From JANYCO01 sp035535995 (GTDB lineage Bacteria; Bacteroidota; Bacteroidia; Cytophagales; Cytophagaceae), in contig DATLOZ010000012.1 in the NCBI GenBank assembly GCA_035535995.1, positions 62,001-126,000 on the forward strand: 64,000 nt of DNA. Reading direction: 5' to 3'. Each line of letters begins with the position of its first letter. Within the stretch, counting starts at the first letter, position 1. Position numbers and translations under genes: made by a program. Below are positions 7,675 to 16,345 of the stretch, in pieces. The notes beneath the pieces were generated by a model. It did not search any database, was not told where the DNA came from, and was given only the letters and a program-made list of their open reading frames with translations.

Positions 7675-7682
7675 TATCTTTG
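7675..7682 (+). promoter_or_regulatory. TAnnTTTG -7 element before DUF3667 gene
   Basis: TATCTTTG is an exact match to the Bacteroidota -7 consensus, 27 bp before the ATG at 7709. No good -33 element is visible at the usual distance. Confidence 0.5.
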
Positions 7683-7708
7683 TTTCGTAAAGATTGTTAA
7701 AAGCTATC

Positions 7709-8503
7709 ATGGTCTGTCCAAACTGCGAAACGGTATACGAAGGAAATTACTGCCCGGAATGTGGACAGAAGACCGTTCATGGGCGGTACACGATCAAAGC
7801 GCTAGCTTCCGAATTGATCTTTTCTGCTTTTCATCTTGAGAAAAAAGGGCTTCCTTATACGGTAAAAGAACTGACGATCCGTCCTGGTATTGCCATTCGC
7901 CATGTGCTCGAAGGACAACGTCTAAGCTTATATCCTCCTTTCAAATACCTTGTGCTTGTTGGAGCATTTGTCGTTGTGTTATCCTTACGTTATGGTTTTT
8001 TTCATAGCGATGAACTTACTTCTGCAGATGCCGATACCTATCAGTTCAGTGTGCTGATGGATCACAAATTATTCTTCGATGGATTTTTCCGCTTTGCAGA
8101 AGATTATGCGACCCTACTCAATCTCGTGGCGATTCCTATATTTTCTTTTTTCTCATTTCTATTCTTCAAAGAATACGGATACAACTTCGCCGAAAATCTT
8201 ATTCTGAATACCTTTATCACTGCTCAGCAATTGCTATTCCTTGTATTGCTGGTGCCTTTTATAGAATTTATTCCAGGCATCAAACATATTCTAATTCCTG
8301 TATACACTGTAGCAATGGTGGTCTACAATATAATTGCTTATGTGCAATTCTATGGTACCAATCTTAGCAATATCTACCGCGCGGTGATCGCAGTGGTTAC
8401 TTCATACCTGTATCAATTCCCGGCAAACCTGGGCATGTATTACATCGCACATAATTATGTGATACCATATCTTCATTGGGTTCCTGATATAAATTTACCA
8501 TGA
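7709..8503 (+). CDS. DUF3667 family membrane protein with N-terminal zinc ribbon
   Basis: 264 residues from ATG 7709 (a TTG at 7694 is less likely). The N-terminus has two CPxC-type pairs, CPNC and CPECGQKT, forming a zinc ribbon. A conserved stretch YTVKELTIRPGIAIRHVLEGQR and YPPFKYL follows, then about five membrane segments to the C-terminus. This is the standard architecture of DUF3667, a Bacteroidota family of unknown function. Its TGA overlaps the ATG of the next gene (ATGA at 8500-8503), so the run from here to 11157 is probably one operon. Confidence 0.85.
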   Translation: MVCPNCETVYEGNYCPECGQKTVHGRYTIKALASELIFSAFHLEKKGLPYTVKELTIRPGIAIRHVLEGQRLSLYPPFKYLVLVGAFVVVLSLRYGFFHSDELTSADADTYQFSVLMDHKLFFDGFFRFAEDYATLLNLVAIPIFSFFSFLFFKEYGYNFAENLILNTFITAQQLLFLVLLVPFIEFIPGIKHILIPVYTVAMVVYNIIAYVQFYGTNLSNIYRAVIAVVTSYLYQFPANLGMYYIAHNYVIPYLHWVPDINLP

Positions 8504-8973
8504 GCACTTCATCATTCTTTCTATCGATAAGTTTTCTCTTCGTTTTCTTTGTCTCTGTAAAAGCACAGGAAACTGAGGCCATACGTATGAAACAATTCAA
8601 CCTCGAAGACGGCGTAGCCATGAGCGGTTACGATCCTGTAAGTTATTTTTCGGGTAAGCCTGAAAAAGGATTGAAAACATTTATATTGAAATACAAATCG
8701 GTTACTTATCGTTTTGCTTCACAAGCTAATCTCGATAAATTCAAAACCGATCCAGGTCGCTACGAGCCAGCATACGGCGGCTGGTGCGCATATGCTATGG
8801 GGGAGCGAGGAGAGAAAGTAGAAGTAGACCCTGCAACCTTCAAGATCATCAATGGAAAAATTTACCTATTCTATAACGCTTTCTTTAATAATACGCTTCA
8901 CGATTGGAACAAAGACGAAGCGAATTTAAAAAAGAAAGCTGATCAACACTGGACCTCTTTCACCAAACCATAA
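8500..8973 (+). CDS. Exported YHS-domain protein
   Basis: 157 residues. A signal peptide (about 1-22, ending SVKA-Q) is followed by the YHS core: GVAMSGYDPVSYFSGKPEKG, TYRFASQANLDKFKTDPGRYEP and AYGGWCAYAMG. This is the form annotated as YHS-domain or tat-pathway-like small secreted proteins, proposed to bind metal. The gene overlaps the DUF3667 gene by 4 bp and precedes a DoxX gene, so a shared envelope or redox role is possible. Confidence 0.88.
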   Translation: MSTSSFFLSISFLFVFFVSVKAQETEAIRMKQFNLEDGVAMSGYDPVSYFSGKPEKGLKTFILKYKSVTYRFASQANLDKFKTDPGRYEPAYGGWCAYAMGERGEKVEVDPATFKIINGKIYLFYNAFFNNTLHDWNKDEANLKKKADQHWTSFTKP

Positions 8974-8977
8974 TGCA

Positions 8978-9394
8978 ATGGTATTACAACCCACAACCAA
9001 ACAAAACATCTTAAGCTGGATAGCCCAGCTCACTGCAGCAGCGATTATGCTGCAAACATTAGTATACAAATTTTCCGGCGCCGATGAATCCGTTTATATA
9101 TTTTCCAAAATAGGCATAGAGCCTTGGGGCCGTTATCTCACAGGCATAGCGGAATTGATCGCCTCTACGTTACTATTGGTACCTGCATACTGCTGGACTG
9201 GTGCCTGTATGGCCAGCGCACTTATGACAGGTGCAATTGTTTTGCATCTTACCATTCTTGGTGTAAGCGTAAAAAACGATCACGGCTGGTTATTTATACT
9301 TGCGATGATAACATTGTTGTCATCCTTATTGGTGATCTATTTGCACCGGCGTTCAATTCCTTATATCAATAAATATTTTCCGCCTTATGTTTAA
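8978..9394 (+). CDS. DoxX family membrane protein
   Basis: 138 residues with four membrane helices. The features are those of DoxX-like proteins: KFSGADESVYIFSKIGIEPWGRYLTG in the first loop, GIAELIAS, then a small-residue-rich helix pair. DoxX proteins are inner-membrane proteins often linked to thiol or quinone chemistry. The gene lies 4 bp after the YHS gene and before yceI. Confidence 0.82.
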   Translation: MVLQPTTKQNILSWIAQLTAAAIMLQTLVYKFSGADESVYIFSKIGIEPWGRYLTGIAELIASTLLLVPAYCWTGACMASALMTGAIVLHLTILGVSVKNDHGWLFILAMITLLSSLLVIYLHRRSIPYINKYFPPYV

Positions 9395-9455
9395 GAAACA
9401 TTTTGTGGTTAAAAAATTGTATCTTCAGTATAGTTCAATTTAAACTATTGCTATT

Positions 9456-9986
9456 ATGAGATCCTTAATTTTTATACTACTTAACGTATTTGCGCTTTCT
9501 TCTTTTGCTCAAACCAGAAAGATCACGCCGGATAATATTGTATCGTTCAAAATAAAAAACGCCGGTATCAAGGTAGACGGCAGCTTTAGCGGATTACAAG
9601 GCACGATTGTTTTTGATCCAAAAAACCTGGCGCAAAGCTCTTTCGATGTAAGTATAAAATCAGCCACTGTCAATACAGGTATCGAGGCCCGTGATACACA
9701 TTTGAAGAAAGAAGAATATTTTAACGCGGTCAATTACCCAACAATTAATTTTCGTTCCAAAAAAATTGAAATGACTAGCTCTGGCTTTGTCACCACAGGA
9801 ACTTTATCAATCAAAGGAAAAACAAAAGAGATCAAAATTCCTTTCACCTTTTCGGAAAATAACGGCGAAGGAATTTTCAATGGCTCTTTTACTATAAACC
9901 GTCTCGACTTCGGCGTGGGTGAATCCAGCTGGATCTTGTCAGACGAGGCAACTGTTGTATTAGCGATCAAAACATTAAAACCATAA
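9456..9986 (+). CDS. YceI family periplasmic lipid-binding protein
   Basis: 176 residues with a signal peptide (about 1-18, SSFAQ). YceI motifs are clear: VSFKIKNAGIKVDGSFSGL, FDVSIKSATVNTGIEARD, HLKKEEYFNAVNYPTINF, and a C-terminal FTINRLDFGVG. YceI proteins are lipocalin-like barrels that bind polyisoprenoids such as quinones. It is 3 bp upstream of the DinB gene. Confidence 0.92.
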   Translation: MRSLIFILLNVFALSSFAQTRKITPDNIVSFKIKNAGIKVDGSFSGLQGTIVFDPKNLAQSSFDVSIKSATVNTGIEARDTHLKKEEYFNAVNYPTINFRSKKIEMTSSGFVTTGTLSIKGKTKEIKIPFTFSENNGEGIFNGSFTINRLDFGVGESSWILSDEATVVLAIKTLKP

Positions 9987-9989
9987 TTC

Positions 9990-10505
9990 ATGAATTCAAT
10001 ACTGATTGGGCAAACACGTGCGGTATTAAATCAACTCTCCGAAGCGATCAATCTACTCGAACATGCGGAGTACAAAAAACCACTCGACATTCTTTCCGGT
10101 TCTACACTAGGACAGCATGTGAGGCATGTGATCGAGTTTTACCAATGTATGCTGAAAGGCTACGAAACCGGCGTGATCAACTACGACTTGCGTGTGCGGG
10201 ATAAAATGATCGAAGAGAGCCGCGAATTTGCACTTCAGTGCATCCATAAAATCATGTATGATCTTACCATCGTAGCGCAAAGCAAAACAATTATACTGGA
10301 AGTAGCATACGAAGAAACCACCGCATTACCTACTACCTTTGAACGTGAGCTCGTGTACAATATTGAACATGCCATTCATCATATGGCGCTTCTCAAGATA
10401 GGTATAAAAGAAGTAAATGCTGCGCTTACACTGCCTGCCGAATTTGGTGTAGCCGCTTCCACTATACGTCATCAACAGCATGTGCACCGTAACCTATCTG
10501 CCTAA
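9990..10505 (+). CDS. DinB family protein
   Basis: 171 residues, all helical. Histidines fit a DinB/YfiT four-helix metal site: the first helix region has GQHVRHVIEFY and a later helix has EHAIHHMALLKIG. Members include thiol transferases and DNA-damage-induced proteins; the substrate here is unknown. The 3' end overlaps the next gene by 26 bp in another frame. Confidence 0.85.
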   Translation: MNSILIGQTRAVLNQLSEAINLLEHAEYKKPLDILSGSTLGQHVRHVIEFYQCMLKGYETGVINYDLRVRDKMIEESREFALQCIHKIMYDLTIVAQSKTIILEVAYEETTALPTTFERELVYNIEHAIHHMALLKIGIKEVNAALTLPAEFGVAASTIRHQQHVHRNLSA

Positions 10506-11157
10506 GTCGGGCGGCGATTATATCCTCACTTCCAACCGCGACGAAAGCACCGCAAGACCCGCCGCTTTAGCGCCTGCTACATATCTTGTTCATGGGAAAA
10601 ATATTACCTTCCCCAAAGATCCACTTGCCGGAGGAAGCTGGATCGCTTATGCAGAAGGCCGCGCCGCTTGTTTGCTCAATGGCGCCTTTCACAAACATAT
10701 TCCTACGCCACCTTATAAAAAAAGTCGCGGGTTAGTAGTGCTTGATTATTTTGCCTTTGAAAATGTCCGGCTATTCTCTTCGCAATACGACTTTACCGGT
10801 ATTGAACCATTTACTTTATTATTGTTGGAAAATGCATCACTCTCCGAATTGCGCTGGGATGGAGAACTACTGCATGTACGTAACTGCAATCCGAACGTAC
10901 CGCAGATCTGGTCGTCCGTAACGTTGTACCCGGATGAAATTATTTCTAAAAGAAAAAAATGGTTTGCCGAATGGCTTACAAAAAATTATTCTTACCAGCA
11001 AAACGCGATCGTCCTTTTCCATCACACCGCTGGAGAAGGCAATGAAACAAATGATATACTAATGAAGCGACATGGACTGCAGACAGTGAGCATTACTTCT
11101 ATTGAAAAGACAGGCAAGCAGTTGGCGATGGTATATGAAGACTTGTCTAAACCATGA
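10480..11157 (+). CDS. NRDE (TANGO2) family protein
   Basis: 225 residues starting MCTVTYLP, with TSNRDES at about 18-24, the NRDE signature that names the family. GGSWIAY and GRAACLLNGAF follow. The conserved Cys2 after an N-terminal Met suggests N-terminal-nucleophile-like processing. The eukaryotic relative TANGO2 is linked to lipid or heme metabolism. It is the last gene of the 7.7-11.2 kb run, and a 15-bp perfect hairpin follows its stop. Confidence 0.88.
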   Translation: MCTVTYLPKSGGDYILTSNRDESTARPAALAPATYLVHGKNITFPKDPLAGGSWIAYAEGRAACLLNGAFHKHIPTPPYKKSRGLVVLDYFAFENVRLFSSQYDFTGIEPFTLLLLENASLSELRWDGELLHVRNCNPNVPQIWSSVTLYPDEIISKRKKWFAEWLTKNYSYQQNAIVLFHHTAGEGNETNDILMKRHGLQTVSITSIEKTGKQLAMVYEDLSKP

Positions 11158-11159
11158 TT

Positions 11160-11194
11160 AACATGTTGTTGGAGCTTTTCTCCAACAACATGTT
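11160..11194. terminator. 15-bp perfect hairpin between convergent genes
   Basis: AACATGTTGTTGGAG (11160-11174) pairs exactly with 11180-11194 across a 5-base loop. It begins 3 bp after the NRDE stop and lies downstream of the convergent polA. There is no T-tract on either side, so it may be a transcript-stabilising 3' structure, not a classical terminator. Confidence 0.6.
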
Positions 11195-11228
11195 TCGACC
11201 AAGAAAGGTCACTTTCGGCAAGCACAAA

Positions 11229-11249
11229 ATCATTCATAATTCAACATTT
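11229..11249. repeat. Family B remnant at the 3' end of polA
   Basis: ATCATTCATAATTCAACATT holds AYTCATA-type units and abuts the polA stop codon (11250-11252), as other family B copies abut gene ends. Confidence 0.5.
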
Positions 11250-14093
11250 CTAGTGCGCTTCCAACCAGTTCTCCCCTACTCCAACTCCAATTTCCATCGG
11301 CACGCCAATATCGATGGCGGTTTTCATGTATTCTGCAATTTTCAGTTTCATTATCTCTAATTCGCTTTGATGCACATCGAAAACCAATTCATCATGTACC
11401 TGCATAACCATTTGTGATTGGAGCTTTTCTTTTTTCATCCAGTCATGAATATTGATCATCGCCACTTTGATCATATCGGCGGCGCTTCCCTGGATTGGCG
11501 CATTGATGGCGTTTCGCTCGGCATATCCTCTCAGCGTAGCATTGCCGGAAGTAATATCAGGAAGATATCTTCTTCTTCCCATGATCGTTTCTACAAAGCC
11601 CATTTCGCGTGCGCTGTTCACGATCTCGTCCATATATACTTTGATGGCAGGGAATTGTTCGAAATACGATTCGATGATTTCAGCAGCTTCTTTTCTTGGA
11701 ATATCGAGTCGCTGCGCGAGTCCGAAAGCAGAGATCCCATAGATGATCCCGAAGTTTACCATTTTTGATTTTCTCCGCATATCGGAAGTAACAGCCTCCA
11801 ATTCTACCTTGAAAACTTTACTGGCCGTAGTCGAGTGAATGTCGATTCCATTTTTAAAAGAATTGATCATATTCTCTTCCTTACTGAAAGCTGCCATAAT
11901 ACGAAGCTCAATCTGTGAGTAATCGGCTGAAAGGATCAGATGGTTTTCGTCTTTTCGCACAAACGCTTTTCTGATCTCTTTCCCCCGGTCAGTACGGATC
12001 GGAATATTTTGCAAGTTCGGATTTGTAGAGCTCAGGCGGCCTGTAGCGGCCACAGCCTGGTTGTACGAAGTATGCACACGCTGGTCTACTTTGCTGATCA
12101 ACGTAGGCAATGTGTCTACATACGTAGATTTTAATTTCTGAAGCTCACGGTAATCAAGAATATCGGCAGCAATTTTATGTTCGTACGCAAGACGACTCAA
12201 AATTTCTTCGCCGGTAGCGTATTGTCCTGTCCTGGTTTTTTTTGCTTTCGGATCCAGTTTTAATTTTTCAAACAGCACATCGCCCAATTGTTTTGGTGAA
12301 GCAATGTTAAACTGTACTCCAGCCTGGTCATAAATACTTTTTTCGATCACCAATACTTCTTTGGCTAGTTCGCCCGAAAAATCTTTCAACGCCGAAGGAT
12401 CGATCTTCACGCCTGCGTATTCCATATCAGCGAGTACATCAATGAGTGGGTTTTCTACCTGGGTGAAAAGTTTTTCGAGCTGATGTTGTTTCAGGATAGG
12501 TTCAAAAATATTTTTTAACTGGTACGTAACGTCGGCATCTTCGGCTGCATATTCGGAAATTTTCTCGATCGCTACATCCCGCATATTTCCTTGCATGCCG
12601 CTCTTCTTACCGATCAGGTTTTCAATAGAGATAGGAGAATAATTCAAATAGGTTTCCGAGAGAATGTCCATACCATGCCGTTTGTCAGGTTCTATCAGGT
12701 AGTGCGCCAGCATGGTATCGAAAATTTTTCCTTTTACTTCGATCCCATAGTTTTTTAGCACCAGTACATCGTACTTCAGGTTTTGCCCGATCTTAACGAT
12801 CGATTCATCTTCCAGTACTCCTTTGAATTCGTTTATGATCTTCTGCGCTTCCGCTCTATCGGCCGGGATCGGAACATAGTACGCTTCTTTTTCATAATAA
12901 GAAAAAGCTAGTCCTACCAGCTCTGCTCCCACAGCATCGAGACTGGTGGTTTCAGTATCAAAACAAAACTCGCTTTGTTGCTTCAAATATCCAATCAAAC
13001 TTTGTCTCAACTCGGGAGTATCAATGGTATGGTAATCGTGCAATACAGTTTGCACGGTATCATAATTTTTTCCAACGATTTCATCCTCCTCTTCTACTTC
13101 GATGATTACTGTAGTTTCGCCTCCGCCAAATAAGGACATCTGCGATTGATCTCCTTTTTTAGAAGCCTTCGTAGAAGCCTTTGGAGTAGCGGCTGCTGGT
13201 GTTTCGTCCGCAAATTCATCGCCGATGATCCGTTTTTTCATATTACGGAATTCCAGTTCGTCGAAAAGTGCTGAAAGCTTTTCTTTATCCGGACCATCGT
13301 AAAATAATTCTTCTTCGGTAAAAACAATTGGAACCTCGCAATGAATAGTGGCGAGTTCTTTGGACATCAATCCTTGCTGCGCAAAATTGATCACGTTTTC
13401 TTTTTGTTTCCCTTTTAGTTTATCCGCATTGGCAATGAGATTCTCAACCGAGCCAAATTCGGCGATCAACTTCTGCGCTGTTTTCTCACCAATGCCTGGA
13501 ATACCCGGAATGTTATCGACGCTATCACCCATCAATCCAAGGATATCGATTACTTGTTCTACACGTTCTACGCCAAATTTTTCCAATACCCTTGCTACAT
13601 CGTAGGTTTCATAGCCTGTACCAATGTAGGAAGGTTTATAGAGAAACACATTTTCGTTGACAAGCTGACAATAATCTTTATCCATCGTCATCAGGTACAC
13701 TTTGTAACCATTGGCAGAAGCGTATTTGGCAAGTGTACCGGCCACGTCGTCGGCTTCGTAGCCAGGAATTTCCAGTACAGGGATGTTAAAACATTTCAAA
13801 AGCTTTTTCACCAGTGGAATTGCCAGCGTGATATCTTCCGGCTGTTCCTGGCGGTTGGCTTTATACTCTGAATAATTATCATGACGGAAAGTATCCTCGG
13901 GTGTGTCGAATGCTACGGCGATGTGCGTAGGTTTTTCTTTTGAAATTACTTCCCAGAGCGTATTGGTAAAACCAAACACAGCAGAAGTATTAAGTCCGGC
14001 GGAAGTAACGCGTGGATTTTTGCTGAAAGCGAAATGCGCCCGGTAGATCAGGGCCATAGCGTCCAGCACGAAAAGTTTTTTGGGAGTACTCAT
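11250..14093 (-). CDS. polA: DNA polymerase I
   Basis: 947 residues. There are three domains. The 5' nuclease starts at residue 3 (LFVLDAMALIYRAHFA) and continues through the helix-hairpin-helix GIPGIGEKTAQKL. A central 3'-5' exonuclease has an intact DTET motif in FCFDTETTSLDA. The C-terminal family A polymerase shows motif A DYSQIELRIMA, motif B RRKSKMVNFGIIYG and motif C VMQVHDELVF. It fills gaps in excision repair and removes RNA primers. A Lys/Ser/Thr/Ala-rich linker (about 300-320) and an acidic stretch (EVEEEDEI) separate the nuclease from the exonuclease. Confidence 0.98.
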   Translation of the reverse strand: MSTPKKLFVLDAMALIYRAHFAFSKNPRVTSAGLNTSAVFGFTNTLWEVISKEKPTHIAVAFDTPEDTFRHDNYSEYKANRQEQPEDITLAIPLVKKLLKCFNIPVLEIPGYEADDVAGTLAKYASANGYKVYLMTMDKDYCQLVNENVFLYKPSYIGTGYETYDVARVLEKFGVERVEQVIDILGLMGDSVDNIPGIPGIGEKTAQKLIAEFGSVENLIANADKLKGKQKENVINFAQQGLMSKELATIHCEVPIVFTEEELFYDGPDKEKLSALFDELEFRNMKKRIIGDEFADETPAAATPKASTKASKKGDQSQMSLFGGGETTVIIEVEEEDEIVGKNYDTVQTVLHDYHTIDTPELRQSLIGYLKQQSEFCFDTETTSLDAVGAELVGLAFSYYEKEAYYVPIPADRAEAQKIINEFKGVLEDESIVKIGQNLKYDVLVLKNYGIEVKGKIFDTMLAHYLIEPDKRHGMDILSETYLNYSPISIENLIGKKSGMQGNMRDVAIEKISEYAAEDADVTYQLKNIFEPILKQHQLEKLFTQVENPLIDVLADMEYAGVKIDPSALKDFSGELAKEVLVIEKSIYDQAGVQFNIASPKQLGDVLFEKLKLDPKAKKTRTGQYATGEEILSRLAYEHKIAADILDYRELQKLKSTYVDTLPTLISKVDQRVHTSYNQAVAATGRLSSTNPNLQNIPIRTDRGKEIRKAFVRKDENHLILSADYSQIELRIMAAFSKEENMINSFKNGIDIHSTTASKVFKVELEAVTSDMRRKSKMVNFGIIYGISAFGLAQRLDIPRKEAAEIIESYFEQFPAIKVYMDEIVNSAREMGFVETIMGRRRYLPDITSGNATLRGYAERNAINAPIQGSAADMIKVAMINIHDWMKKEKLQSQMVMQVHDELVFDVHQSELEIMKLKIAEYMKTAIDIGVPMEIGVGVGENWLEAH

Positions 14094-14139
14094 GCTATAA
14101 AGATACGAATATTTAAAGACTTTGCGGAAAGGAATAGGT

Positions 14140-14170
14140 TTTGAGGTTTGCTTTCTTTTTCCTAATTTTA
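14140..14170 (+). promoter_or_regulatory. TTTG-N19-TAATTTTA promoter
   Basis: TTTG at 14140-14143 and TAATTTTA at 14163-14170 are 19 bp apart, close to the Bacteroidota consensus TTTG/TAnnTTTG with one mismatch in the last base. It lies 23 bp before the 44-codon ORF. Confidence 0.5.
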
Positions 14171-14192
14171 ATAACGTTCAAAAACATGATTT

Positions 14193-14327
14193 ATGACTTC
14201 TGACAAGACAAAGAATCCTGAAAATCTGAATATCTACGAGAAGCGTTTTTTGTTGATGATGAAAATGATCAAGATTGATAAGATGCTGAAGGGGGCGAAA
14301 ATTACTCATAAAAAATGGAATAAGTAA
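14193..14327 (+). CDS. Small basic protein, 44 residues, unknown
   Basis: ATG 14193 to TAA 14325-14327. The sequence is MTSDKTKNPENLNIYEKRF, then a helix rich in Met, Lys and Ile, ending THKKWNK. It is strongly basic. It ends 1 bp before the nucleotidyltransferase start and lies just after a plausible promoter, so it is likely translated in the same mRNA. I do not recognise it; it could be a leader peptide or a small partner protein. Confidence 0.5.
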   Translation: MTSDKTKNPENLNIYEKRFLLMMKMIKIDKMLKGAKITHKKWNK

Positions 14328-14328
14328 A

Positions 14329-14805
14329 ATGGATGTTTTTGATGAAGAAGTTTTGGCTCTATGGAAAGCGTTTGATAAAAACCAACTGGAATATATCATG
14401 GTAGGGGGCTTTGCGACCAATCTTCATGGGTATATGCGCACCACTGCAGATATGGATATATGGATTAAGGACACCATTGAAAATAGAAAAAAATTAAACC
14501 AATCGCTAATAGATTTCGGCTATGGCGAAATTCACAATATCGAACGATTAGAATTTATTCCAGGGTGGACTTCTCTTAAACTAAGCTCTGGATTAGAACT
14601 TGATATTATGACTTTTTTAAAGGGCTTTCCTCAAGAACGTTTTGATGAATGCATGCAACTTTCAAGTTCTGCCATTATTTTTAACACAGAAATAAAATTT
14701 CTCCATTTTAATCATTTGATCGAAGCCAAAAAGGCAACTCATCGTAACAAAGATCTTATTGATATAGAAGAATTGGAAAAAATAAAAAACAATAATTCAA
14801 TTTAA
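14329..14805 (+). CDS. Nucleotidyltransferase-fold protein (DUF6036/AbiEii-like)
   Basis: 158 residues. The N-terminal half has the minimal nucleotidyltransferase signature: YIMVGGFATNLHGY, then TTADMDIWI with the two acidic metal ligands, and a later acidic residue in LELDIMTF. The length and the closing basic helix (HLIEAKKATHRNKDLIDIEEL) resemble the DUF6036/MNT group, some of whose members are toxin-antitoxin components. The partner would be the 44-residue ORF just upstream, but no HEPN-like protein is present. Confidence 0.8.
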   Translation: MDVFDEEVLALWKAFDKNQLEYIMVGGFATNLHGYMRTTADMDIWIKDTIENRKKLNQSLIDFGYGEIHNIERLEFIPGWTSLKLSSGLELDIMTFLKGFPQERFDECMQLSSSAIIFNTEIKFLHFNHLIEAKKATHRNKDLIDIEELEKIKNNNSI

Positions 14806-14816
14806 CCTCACTCCGT

Positions 14817-14835
14817 GTTCTGTGGCACACAGAAC
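14817..14835. repeat. 19-bp palindrome, copy 1 (flanks higBA)
   Basis: GTTCTGTG-GCA-CACAGAAC is a perfect 8-bp hairpin 12 bp after the nucleotidyltransferase stop. An identical 19-mer occurs at 15624-15642 on the other side of higBA. Confidence 0.8.
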
Positions 14836-14880
14836 GCTATTACTCCCGACTGCCTCTTCCCCTGTTCTGCATCATACTTT

Positions 14881-15237
14881 TTAATACGCCTGAATAAGCG
14901 ATTCCAATGGAATATTTAATTTCTCATGCAAACTGCGAATCATCTCTAACGTAAGTTTGCGCTTCCGATTCAAGATCTCACTCACTCTTCCTTTATATCC
15001 AATGATCTCTGCAAGATCTTTTTGTTTATAGCCCATTTGTTCCATCCTAAACTTGATCGCTTCAATAGGATCTGGAGCTTCGATCTTATAGTGCTCGTCT
15101 TCATATTTTTCGATCAACACTGATAAAATATACAACTCATCACCTTCCTTTGTACCAGGACTTGCGTCAAAAATTTTTTCAAGGCGTTTCAATGCCTTAT
15201 TATAATCTTTTTCTGTTCTAACAGGTGTTATATTCAT
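14881..15237 (-). CDS. higA: HigA-type antitoxin with C-terminal HTH
   Basis: 118 residues from ATG 15237; a longer frame would overlap the toxin gene. The C-terminal half carries a Cro/CI helix-turn-helix: GYKQKDLAEIIGYKGRVSEILNRKRKLTLEM. The N-terminal half has the HigA pattern YNKALKRLEKIF and EGDELYILSVLIEKYE. It would bind the HigB toxin and repress the operon. The start is 2 bp downstream of the toxin stop, toxin first as in other higBA modules. Confidence 0.9.
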   Translation of the reverse strand: MNITPVRTEKDYNKALKRLEKIFDASPGTKEGDELYILSVLIEKYEDEHYKIEAPDPIEAIKFRMEQMGYKQKDLAEIIGYKGRVSEILNRKRKLTLEMIRSLHEKLNIPLESLIQAY

Positions 15238-15239
15238 CT

Positions 15240-15533
15240 TCAGATTGTATTGGCGTCTATCTTGTCGTATTGAGCATGCGTGCCTATAAAACGAACCCAA
15301 ACCATTTTGTGGGGGTAATTAATTTTAACAATTAGCCGATATAGGTTTCCTTTGATATTAAAGACAACCCGGTTGTCGGCCAGGAAGCTTGCACCGGGAT
15401 AATTTTTCTTAATATCTCCAGGTTTTTTCCAGGTAGCTTTTGCGGCTTCATCGTACCAGCTTTTCAATTGCTGTTCACAATCTTCGTGTTTTTCCCAAAA
15501 TTGTTTCAGGGTCTTTTTAGCGATCACTCTCAC
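15240..15533 (-). CDS. higB: HigB-type mRNA interferase toxin
   Basis: 97 residues from GTG 15533; a start at 15578 adds a hydrophobic stretch not usual in HigB. The family signature is clear: RVIAKKTLKQFWEKH, QLKSWYDEA, W.KPGDIKKNYPGAS, NRVVFNIKGN and YRLIVKINY, with FIGTHAQYDKIDA at the end, matching the HigB/RelE-like PF09907 type. The toxin cleaves mRNA at the ribosome. It precedes and is coupled to higA. Confidence 0.9.
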   Translation of the reverse strand: MRVIAKKTLKQFWEKHEDCEQQLKSWYDEAAKATWKKPGDIKKNYPGASFLADNRVVFNIKGNLYRLIVKINYPHKMVWVRFIGTHAQYDKIDANTI

Positions 15534-15621
15534 TGCTTTTAGATTTGTAAAAATAATAAAAAATAACAATGTTCCCAAATTGGGAACTAAAAAATATACT
15601 CAAAAAATATTACTTCTTCCT

Positions 15622-15644
15622 GTGTTCTGTGGCACACAGAACAC
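15622..15644. repeat. Palindrome copy 2, 10-bp arms, overlapping the nth stop
   Basis: GTGTTCTGTG-GCA-CACAGAACAC contains the exact 19-mer of copy 1 with two extra paired bases per arm. Its last base is part of the nth stop codon (TAG, 15644-15646 on the minus strand). Confidence 0.8.
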
Positions 15645-16303
15645 TACTCTTCCTGCGTCTCTTTCACATACTTCCCATAATACCAGCAAAAATCTGTCAG
15701 CGGGCATTCATTGCATTTCGGATTGCGCGCTACGCAGATATAGCGCCCGTGCAGGATCAACCAGTGATGTGCTACATGCACATACTCACTCGGAATATAT
15801 TTAACCAATTGTTTTTCCACTTCCAGTGGCGTATTGGCTGTTTGTGTTACCAATCCTATTCTTTTGGAAACACGGAACACATGTGTATCCACGGCCATAG
15901 CGGGTTGGTGGTAAATGACCGACACAATCACATTCGCAGTTTTTCTTCCTACACCTGGTAGTTTTTGCAAGTCTTCTAGATTGTCCGGCACTTCCCCTTT
16001 GAAATCTTTGATCAGCATTTTCGCCATGCCGAGTAAATGTTTGGCTTTGTTATTTCCGAAAGAAATACTTTTGATGTATCCGAATATTTCTTCTTCGGAA
16101 GATTTTGAAAGTTCGTACGCATTAGGAAATCGCTGAAACAGTGCAGGTGTGGTCATATTTACTCTTTTGTCTGTACACTGCGCGCTAAGGATCACGGCCA
16201 CCAGCAGTTCATAAGGGTTGGAATAATGTAGCTCTGTTTGAGCATCAGGAGAATGATTTTTAAAATAATTGATAAACCGCTCGTAGCGTTCTTTCTTCTG
16301 CAT
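15644..16303 (-). CDS. nth: Endonuclease III (DNA glycosylase/AP lyase)
   Basis: 219 residues from ATG 16303. A longer frame exists, but its extra residues are a translated family A repeat. It has SAQCTDKRVN, the helix-hairpin-helix LPGVGRKTANV with the catalytic Lys, the catalytic Asp in VDTHVFRV, and the C-terminal iron-sulfur motif C-x6-C-x2-C-x5-C (CVARNPKCNECPLTDFC). It removes oxidised pyrimidines in base excision repair. Confidence 0.96.
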   Translation of the reverse strand: MQKKERYERFINYFKNHSPDAQTELHYSNPYELLVAVILSAQCTDKRVNMTTPALFQRFPNAYELSKSSEEEIFGYIKSISFGNNKAKHLLGMAKMLIKDFKGEVPDNLEDLQKLPGVGRKTANVIVSVIYHQPAMAVDTHVFRVSKRIGLVTQTANTPLEVEKQLVKYIPSEYVHVAHHWLILHGRYICVARNPKCNECPLTDFCWYYGKYVKETQEE

Positions 16304-16345
16304 GGGATTATAAGCTTTGATTGCTAAAGTAAGAAAAAAGATGCT

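Noticed and set aside
10480..10505. Possible frameshift between the DinB and NRDE genes
   Set aside because: Each protein is complete for its family; the 26-bp overlap is a normal coupling of two genes.
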